Positions 56,530 to 64,000 of a stretch of 64,000 bases of DNA are shown piece after piece. Within the stretch, counting starts at the first letter, position 1. Each line of letters starts with the position of its first letter. The notes below the pieces were generated by a model. The model did no database searches and had not been told where the DNA came from. It saw only the letters and a program-made list of their open reading frames with translations. Origin of the DNA: Hevea brasiliensis (lineage: Eukaryota > Streptophyta > Magnoliopsida > Malpighiales > Euphorbiaceae); NCBI RefSeq assembly GCF_030052815.1, contig NC_079501.1:41287593-41351592 (forward strand), read 5' to 3'. The position numbers were made by a program, and so were the translations under genes.

Positions 56530-58631
56530 TGTTAGTAGTATGCCCTAGAGCATATCATTTAGTACGTATCTTGTACATATTTTATTAATAAATGGCATTT
56601 CCACTTTTCTGTTTACATAATATATTTATGTGTAATAGAAAAGGTCCATTGATATTTTGTTAGAAATATTATTCTTAAGTTGTTAAGAATATGAGTGACA
56701 ATATTTCTAGCACAAAGTATCATAAATAGGTTCACAATCGAGGATACTTCATAATAAGGACATGACTTATCCAGAAAGATTGTATTCATGTTTGTTCCCA
56801 AGTTATTTATATGAGATATAAATAAGATGGAATGGTGAGTCTCATGCCATATAACAAACATGATAGGCACTTATAAATGATAAGTAGGCCGAACTAATGA
56901 CACTTATGACAAGCACATGGAGTTTACTCTTGTCAATGTTTTGTCATAAATCATATCAGTGCATATAATCTTTAGACCTGAGATAGCACAATTATCTTGT
57001 ATATAGGTAGTTTGAGTTTGATACTGCTTTCATACTTGTACTGTGTATGGGTATATGGACATGTGTTGGCTCCTACTAGTTATATATGGAGGTAGGTGTT
57101 GATCAAGATGGAATCTGTTCCTCTAAGTAAATAGAGATAAAATCCTATGTTCATTTAATTGTTCTTGATGTTTCAAGTTCCTGGCCAGGACAGATAGATT
57201 TATTCCTAAAATAGTTTCGATGAGAAAATCTTTTTAATCAAGAACTGGAATTAAAAGAGAACATAATATTCATAGCAAATGGAGTTTGACATAAACCATG
57301 ACTCCAGCTTGAGTTGGGATTTTGTAATAGAGAGATTCTAGTGCATGGTAACATATGATTATAGGTTCATTTAAGGTAAACCTTATTACTAATTGGGTGG
57401 CCATGGCATGCTATGCTAGGTGTTAACCATGGTCTATGAGGTTCATAAAATGATTTAGAGAAATCATTTATGGTAAGAAAGAGTTCTGATGATATTAAGA
57501 GTTGATATCATTTCTCATTGCCAATTAGTCATGAGCCTAGTAAGTCACACACATACACAAGTTATCACCTATTTAAATGTGATTTAATTAATTAATTAAA
57601 GAGTTTAATTGATTAATTAAATAGGTTTGGTTTGCAATTAGATTGCAAAGTCCCTAGCATGACTTGAAACCAAATCTAGATTATTGGATGTATAATATAA
57701 GTTAAATTTATATTTAAAGTGTTTAAATATGAATTTAATTAATGAGAAATTAATTAATAGAGATTAATTAATTAATTTATATTTGATATAAATTAATTAG
57801 AAGAAGAAAATAATTATTTTGGGTTAAGAACTCAAAATTAAGACATAGGGGCATTTTGGTCATTTTGCAGTGTGACACGTGGCACCAGGAGATGGTGACA
57901 CATGGCATAACACATAAGCTCGCCAAATGTTTTTTTTAATCATGTAAGATGATTAAAATCAAGATTAAATATAGGTTTGACACTTGGCACAATGTGATTG
58001 GGTCACTTAAACCTAGAGCTAATCAAAGGGTGACATGTGGCAAGGGTTTAATGTGTTAACCTAGCTATTTAAGTGTGGTTATGAAAAGAAAAATAACCAG
58101 CAGCCTCTCCTCTCATTTGTCACGCCACTTTGAGCCTCTCCAGCTATTTCTCTTCATCTCTCATCAATTCAAAGAGATTAGCCATCAATCTCTTGAATTA
58201 AGAACACTAGAAATTGTTTCTAGTGTCCTGTTTACATCTCTAATCTCTTAAAAGGCAGAACTTGAATTTCTAATTAATAGAAAAAGCTTTAGAGGCTGTT
58301 CAAGGGCTCCCATAGGTGTTCTTGGTGTGGACAAGCTAGAGGGACAACATTTGGTGTCCTGAAGACGAATCTCAAAGGCGCAGACACGCTGCAGCACATC
58401 AAGAGGTTAGTGTAATCGTTCTTGATTTAATCTAGGGTTCTAAAATTAATCTGATTAATTTTAAAATCTTAAATGGCAAATACAGATCCAAAAACATATT
58501 AAAAGAGTTTTAATATGTTGTTTATCATTGAAATCAAATAGATAAAAATAAATCTTGCATGGTGCATGTGACCCTAGGTGAAAATTTTTGAATTCAATGG
58601 TATAAACTTGTGTTTTTCACGCCTGCCTTCA
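56530..58631 (+). mobile_element. Copia element (plus): 5' LTR, complete
   Basis: It starts TGTTAGTAGTATGCCC and ends CTTCA just before the priming site, 2102 bp. It is collinear with the inverted LTR of the minus-strand copia, including the region that copy has lost. A run of short AT-rich palindromes (TTAATTAATTAATT) lies near 57590-57790. No coding content. Confidence 0.9.
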
Positions 58632-60416
58632 ATTGGTATCAGAGCCACTATATTTTCCATTTAGATTGTTGATTATATGATTTAATTGTGTGTTTGATCA
58701 TGAGATCAAAAGTTCATTGCTGGTTGCAAAGCAAGTTGGCGGCATACTTGAAAAAATACCATTAATGGTGCGCATGGTTTGGCTTCCATGGGTAGTTTAA
58801 GGTTTGGCTTTTAATTCTGCAATTGTTGTATGATCTAAGGCCTATTCTTTGACTAATTAAAGTGTTTAATTAGTAGTTTTTATCACACAATTAAATTATG
58901 ATTCAAATCAGAATTTTAAAAATTGTTTGAATGTGATTCAAATCTGAATTTTAAAAGTTGTTTGAATGTTATTCAAATCTGAATTTTTAAAGTTGTTTGA
59001 ATCATATTTAAATCTGATTTTTTAAAATTGATTGAATAAAATTCAGATCTGATTTTTTTAAAAATATTTGAATGTGATTCAAATCTGATTTTTTAAAAAA
59101 TGTTTGAATGAGATTCAAATCTGAATTTTTGAAGTTGTTTGAATGTGATTCAAATCTGAATTTTTAAATTTGTTTGAATGAGATTCAAATCTGAATTTTT
59201 AAATTTATTTGAATCATATTCAAATCTGGATTTTTAAGTTGAACATGAGATATTCAATTTAATTTAAGTATGTATATTTTATTTAATTGTTAAATAGTGA
59301 TATGCATGATGGATGATCATGGACTATAAAAGACCAATGTGATTGGATTTATTTCTTTTATGTTTCATTGGGATTGTAAATTAATTAATTTATTTTAATT
59401 TTTTTTTGGGCATGTATTATTAAGTTTGTAATAATTTTTGGGTTGTAATTTCATTTATTTAAGTTCTTGTAAATTCGCCTTGGTATCCAAGGATTACTAT
59501 GTAATATTGGATTGCAAGAAGTTCAAGGAGGTCAAGAGCATTGGTAGGACCAGTGGGAGGAATTCAAGATCAAGTGTTGATTATGTACTCCTTCAGCAAC
59601 TCTTGTAAAATGAATGAATGAAATGCACCTAGGAATGCCCTGATTCAATTCTTGGTGGCTCAGAATTGAATCCCTTAGAAAGTCCATGATCATACCATAT
59701 TTATTGCTTATCCATGAATGCATGAGATGTATGGGAATGTATGCTATTATATGATATATGCATGCTAATTGGATAATGTGCAAAGTGAGACCTTAATAGT
59801 AATTAGAATGACCATAAAATCTTCCAAACAAATGATTAAGTTGGAAATGCTATAATTAAAGTAATTATAACATAGGCCCTCCATTGGGGTAATTATTTTA
59901 AGAAATTTTAAATAGTTGCATGAGATATAATTAATTTAAGAGATTTTCTTAAGAATAATTGTTAAGCATGAGATGTTGTAAATATGTAAATGGTTTGGTG
60001 GCCAATATTGGATGTACCTGAGGACATTAAAATTATTTGCATAATTACTGGCTCAATGGGATCAACTTAACTAATGCAAGATAAGTCAATAATGGATGTA
60101 CCTGAGATTTTGAGCATTAGGGGCTAGGTAAAGGATTGAACCTCACATGAGATGTGATGGGCAAGGAGTTGCTCACTTATAGTTTATTGTAATTCCAATA
60201 ATGGATGTACCTGAGGATGATCAATAGAATTATAAGAATTCAATCACCCACTAGAAATCCATTCAACTAGGATTTCCGTTTCCTACTTTGGAAGTGTAGG
60301 ATTCGCTAAGTTAGTGGGAGGACCAATTTGATTAAAAGACCATAATCATTTTGGTTAATTACATGATACATTTACTAATTAATCTGGTTATTTCTGCAAT
60401 TAATTTTCTGATATTA
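58632..60416 (+). other. Copia element (plus): priming site and untranslated leader
   Basis: The priming site ATTGGTATCAGAGCC (58632-58646) matches initiator tRNA-Met. The leader then holds the 35-bp tandem repeat (58901-59240) and three copies of CAATAATGGATGTACCTGAG-like text at 60003-60021, 60088-60106 and 60197-60215. No open frame is convincing here. Confidence 0.87.
58901..59240 (+). repeat. 35-bp tandem repeat in copia leader (about 9.5 copies)
   Basis: Units read ATTCAAATCTGAATTTT, a short variable A/T stretch and GTTTGAATGTG. Each unit join gives the inverted repeat TTTGAATGTGATTCAAA (7-bp arms). Variation between units often changes the spacer (GTG, GAG, GTT, CAT) and leaves the arms. 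Confidence 0.88.
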
Positions 60417-61151
60417 ATGAGCACAAAACAACCACCACCATCCAATATCCTTGCAAGCATACTTGATTGCAATAGGTTGACAGGACCTAATCTGTCTGAT
60501 TGGCTAAGAAATTTGAAACTTGTCTTGAACCTTGAACATATAGGATATGTTCTAGATTCAAATGTTCCTGGTCCCTTACCTCCAGAGGCCACACAAGAGG
60601 AACATGAAACTTTGGACAAGTGGAAGGAGCATGATATGAGAGCTAAGTGTTACATGCTTGCTTCCATGAGTAATGAGTTACAGAAGCAACATGAGAACAT
60701 GCAGAGTGCTAGTGAGATCCTCCTTCACCTACAAGAGTTGTATGGTGAGCACAGCAGGAATGCTAGGTATGAGATATCTAGACAGCTATTCCGTATGAGG
60801 ATGTCTGAGGGACAGAATGTTGGGGATCATGTCCACAAGATGATTCGGCTGATTGAGCAGTTGGAACATCTTGACTTCAACATGGATTTCCAACTACAGA
60901 CGGATTTTATCCTTCAGTCCCTTCCTGAGACTTTTGGGAATTTTGTGACAAATTTCCATATGACTAAACAGGAATGCACCTTAGCTGGTTTACTCAACAT
61001 GCTGGTTATTGCCAAAAAGAATATGCCAGGCAATAAAGGAAAAGAGGTAGCTTTGGTTGCATCTTCTTCTGCTGGAAAGTCCAACAAGAAGAAGGGCAAT
61101 AAGAAAAAGAAACGTCAGATTCCTGGTCCTTCTAAGAAAATAGCTAAATAG
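60417..61151 (+). pseudogene. Copia element (plus): gag (UBN2-type)
   Basis: The start chosen is ATG at 60417 (MSTKQPPPSNILASILDCNR), in frame with the downstream homology; an earlier in-frame ATG at 60351 precedes it by 22 codons that resemble nothing. The protein has LTGPNLSDWLRNLKLVLNLE, LDKWKEHDMRAKCYMLASMS, MQSASEILLHLQEL, MRMSEGQNVGDHVHKMIRLI and a lysine-rich tail (KKKGNKKKK). It ends at TAG where the minus-strand copy has CAG (AK-stop-KRK against AKQKGK). The knuckle would follow but is disrupted (next entry). Confidence 0.92.
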
Positions 61152-61402
61152 AAAAGGAAGACTAAAGCTGATGAAGGCAAAGGAAAGTGTTTCCATTGCC
61201 AATAGGAAAGTGTTTCCATTGCCAGTAAGAAAGTGTTTCCACTGGCCAGAGTATAGTAATCTAAAAGAATGCAATGCCATGGTGAAAACCAACTCAAGTT
61301 CAAAATATATTTGGCACTTAAGGTTATGTCATGTTGCAGAAGATAGGATTGCAAAATTGGAGAAAATGGGGATTCTATCCTTATTGGACTCTGAGCCTAC
61401 TC
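61152..61402 (+). pseudogene. Copia element (plus): triplicated knuckle start, deletion, and integrase fragment
   Basis: The start of the zinc knuckle (GKCFHCQ) is encoded in a 23-bp unit, GGAAAGTGTTTCCATTGCCA plus three bases, that is present three times (61182-61204, 61205-61227, 61228-61250), shifting frame each time. Sequence for the rest of the knuckle and the protease is then missing. It resumes with LKECNAMVKTNSSSKYIWHL, RLCHVAEDRIAKLEKMGIL (GAG-pre-integrase) and stops at 61402 where a family-A LTR begins. Confidence 0.85.
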
Positions 61403-64000
61403 TGTAACACCCCTAAGTTCGGTAGTGCGTTCTGCTGTTCCGGTGACCAGTGCTGTCCGGACAGCTAGGATGCCTAGAACCACACCTTGTTATGAGAGAG
61501 GAGACATAAATAATGAAATACAAGAAAAGAAAGTACAAGAAAAACAAAGGAAAAATGATAGCAAAGAAATGTGATCAAGTTAAACGAGCCGGGAAACCTA
61601 GCGATGGGTGACCGCACTGGGAAGTCACGGCGTGGACCGTTGACTAGCCTTGGACTGCGGGGAACCCTGGAAAACATTTTTAGGACTTAAATAGACCCTT
61701 ATTGAAGAATAAATATCATTAGGAAGATCAAAGAAAAATTAAATAAATAGTACAAAGAAAAGTGAGAAATCGAAAAACAGACAAAACCCGGTAATACCGA
61801 AAAATCGGGAACGTAACCCGAACAGGGGCATTATGGTTATTTGACACCCCAAATTGTCTTTTGACCTAAATGTCCATTAAAAATAAATAGTATTACACTT
61901 AGAAAATGAAATGAAAAATTTGTTTAGTGGTACCTAAAATAAATAGCCAAAAATGGAGTGGAAATGGTGTAAATAACACATTAAACTTATAATATGGTTA
62001 AATAATGTGAGTGGGCCACTAAGGGAATAAACTAAAGACATAATGGGGCAGGTGTACACCCATTATCACATCTGCACTTCACCTTCTTCATTTGAGTTCC
62101 TTCATGCCGATTTGAGAAAGAAAAGAACCACCATTGACGTTTCTCTCAAGCTTCACTTAACTCTCCATTTTCAACTCCAACCTCTTAGGTTTCTTCATTA
62201 AACTTTGTCTACACATCACAAGGAAGATATTGATACCAAATTTGAGAAGTTTGGTGAAGGTTTAGCAAGTTACAATCAAAGGTAAGTTTACATTTTGAGA
62301 ATTCCTTTGTTAAACTTTATGTTCATGTTATGGGTATTAGTTTTGTGAAGGAAATTTTAAAGTTTAAATAGTTATTGAGATAGCCATTTTGGACAGCCAT
62401 GAGGTCATGCATTTAATGATTTATTATGCATATAATTGATGAGAAATAATGTTGATCATGGTGATTTAATGTCCTAGTGAATTATTTCACATTTATATGG
62501 TGATTTTGGCACTTGGATGAGTATGGATGAATTGTAGCGCAATGTGGTGTTGAAGGACAATTTTCGGCAGCTTGGGAACCCTTGAATAATTGTATGTATT
62601 GATGGAAGTATAGGCAGAATATTGACCTAGAAGGATTGATGGATATGTATGTAGATTGATATTATAAAGTGTATGTAAGATTTGTAATGGTTAGGTGTGT
62701 ATGTAATGGTATTTAGAACTTGTAAATGTGAATTATATTTGGTGTGTTGAGGGTAATTGTAATCTGTCCAAAGTAATGTTAATGTAAAGTAGAAAATGCT
62801 TTTGGTAATGTACCAAAACAGATTGGTAGGGAAGTGAACCAAATTGCAAGGTATATGTGTGTTTGAATTGGGGTTTGAAAGACATATAGAGGACAGTGTA
62901 CAAATAGACCTATAACTTTAAATGTGTAACCTCAATTGGTATGAGACCAATTGGAGGTGAAACTAGGCACACAATGTGCCAACTTTCATTGAGAAAACAT
63001 ACCAAAATTCTGCTTGCAAGGTGACCTAAGAAAATGACCAATTCGGATTAGGTGCAATTAGGACCTGAAAAATGACCAATTGGGCAGCAGTGAGTGTTTA
63101 GGCCATAACTCACTCAAACCAGGTCCAAATGACCTGAAATTTTAACCATAAATAGTTAAGACCCATACCTACAAGTCTTATGAAGACACCAAAGTCCAGA
63201 AATGACCATAAGCAAGTCAAAAAGCTTGCACAAGTTCGGGTCCAAAAACTGGCCGAACCAGAGTTGACCAAATTGACCAAAAATTGACCTAATTGATACC
63301 AATTGACCAGCAATAGTATAATGACCATAACTTGGTCTACTTAACTCGGATTGACCTGAAATTTTGCCCCGCGTGCAATAAGACATAGATCTACAAGTTT
63401 GTAGTTTTGACCGAAACCCAAAAACCGAGGGAACTAGGTCGTCCTGCTAGGTCAAACTAGTATCCCGAAATTCAGCAATTTGCAATGAAATGCAAGAAAA
63501 CGCAATATACATAGAATTGAGTTTGGTAACACGTACCAACCCTAAAACCCTATCGAATGTGACATATTAATGACACTAAAACCTAATTTACCTAAAACGC
63601 ATCGAGGGTCGGTATATTAGGTGATTAAGCAAATAAAGGTATTCAATGAATTGTTTATCGAACATTATCGTTAGAGACAGTTTAATTTAGTACTGAAACA
63701 CTTCAAATTGTGTTTCTCAGTTAACAAGGACTCAGCAAAAGGGAAAGAAATACTGAGTCAGGACCAGGAGACAAATATCAGAGGTTTGTGCACAACGGCT
63801 ATTTCTTTTGAAATTTTCAATTGAAATAAATATTGACTATTTGTATATTATTGTTTTAAATTGTGGAAATGTGTTTGATGGACACTTATTGATTGAAAAA
63901 CATTGTGAATGGTTTGAAACTGTGAAAAATTGTTTGAATGATATTGATGGATACTTATTGATTGAAAAGCATCAGAAATGGTTTTTGTGGAAATTGAAGT
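61403..64000 (+). mobile_element. Family-A LTR, 5' part (cut by window end)
   Basis: It starts TGTAACACCCCTAAGTTCGG inside copia pol and is collinear with 7111-9870. Visible parts are the palindromic block (61437-61463), the 5S-like block (61578-61626), donor-like AAAG/GTAAGTTT at 62281/62282, acceptor-like GTTTCTCAG near 63721, the exon-like segment and donor-like CAGAG/GTTTGTG near 63784. The right end and TSD (TACTC expected) lie outside. Whether it is a solo LTR or a full element cannot be seen. Confidence 0.92.
61578..61626 (+). promoter_or_regulatory. 5S-like block at +175 of family-A LTR
   Basis: AGTTAAACGAGCC, CCTAGCGATGGGTGACC and ACTGGGAAGTC. Box C here (CTGGGAAGTC) is closer to 5S rRNA than in the other family-A copies. 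A T5 run (ACATTTTTAGG) lies about 50 bp downstream. Confidence 0.58.

Noticed and set aside
57590..57790. AT-rich palindromes as a replication origin or matrix attachment site
   Set aside because: TTAATTAA runs are part of the copia LTR and occur in both copies; composition alone does not support such a call.

Overview
ORGANISM. This is plant nuclear DNA, almost certainly from an angiosperm and probably a eudicot. The evidence is the content: AT-rich sequence made of Ty3/gypsy elements of the chromodomain-bearing Tekay/Del type with very long LTRs (about 3.1-4.1 kb) and of Ty1/copia elements. Priming sites match initiator tRNA-Met (TGGTATCAGAGC). I see no host protein-coding gene, no tRNA gene, no CRISPR array and nothing prokaryotic. 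The species cannot be named from this sequence. LAYOUT. The window is a deep nest of retrotransposons that can be unfolded by target-site duplications (TSDs). The outer layer is a copia element on the minus strand (44064-51818). Its 3' LTR is broken at 44063/44064 by gypsy element 2 (minus strand, LTR family C), which fills most of 1493-44063. Element 2 carries three insertions: (i) a family-B LTR whose right end is at 1492; (ii) a 13-kb composite at 1810-14890 flanked by TGTGG; (iii) a 21.3-kb tandem retrotransposon array at 20479-41762 flanked by GGGTA. The composite holds inverted family-B LTR arms, a decayed gypsy pol ('element 1') and a solo family-A LTR (7111-11167, TSD GTAAT). The array reads LTR - internal - shortened LTR - internal - shortened LTR - internal - LTR. 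To the right, a family-C LTR (51819-52581 and 56185-56529) cuts the copia 5' LTR and is itself cut by a solo LTR of its own family (52582-56184, TSD ACTCC). It is then followed by a plus-strand copia element (56530-61402), which is interrupted by a family-A LTR running off the window (61403-64000). STATE OF THE GENES. Every pol and gag is broken. In gypsy element 1 all eight in-frame stops fall on glutamine codons (CAG/CAA to TAG/TAA), as expected from C-to-T decay of methylated cytosine. Two reverse transcriptases have lost a catalytic aspartate (D to N). The array units keep priming site, polypurine tract, a gag piece with zinc knuckle and pieces of two different integrase lineages. They lack protease, reverse transcriptase, RNase H and the gag capsid core, so they are non-autonomous. 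MOST UNUSUAL. The three LTR families differ over most of their length but share a layout measured from the LTR 5' end: a palindromic CCGGTGACC/GTCCGGAC block at about +35; a 5S-rRNA-like block (AGTTAAGCG ... GATGGGTGACC ... GGGAAGTC) at +170 to +176; in B and C a TGACATC/GATGTCA palindrome at about +545; strong splice-donor-like sites near +860 to +890; in A and B a 60-64-bp exon-like segment; and a short hairpin with compensatory changes further on. This suggests that long chromovirus LTRs may carry a Pol III-like internal promoter, known so far to me from Cassandra TRIM elements, plus a spliced non-coding leader. That reading is inference; the sequence matches and their fixed positions are observed.
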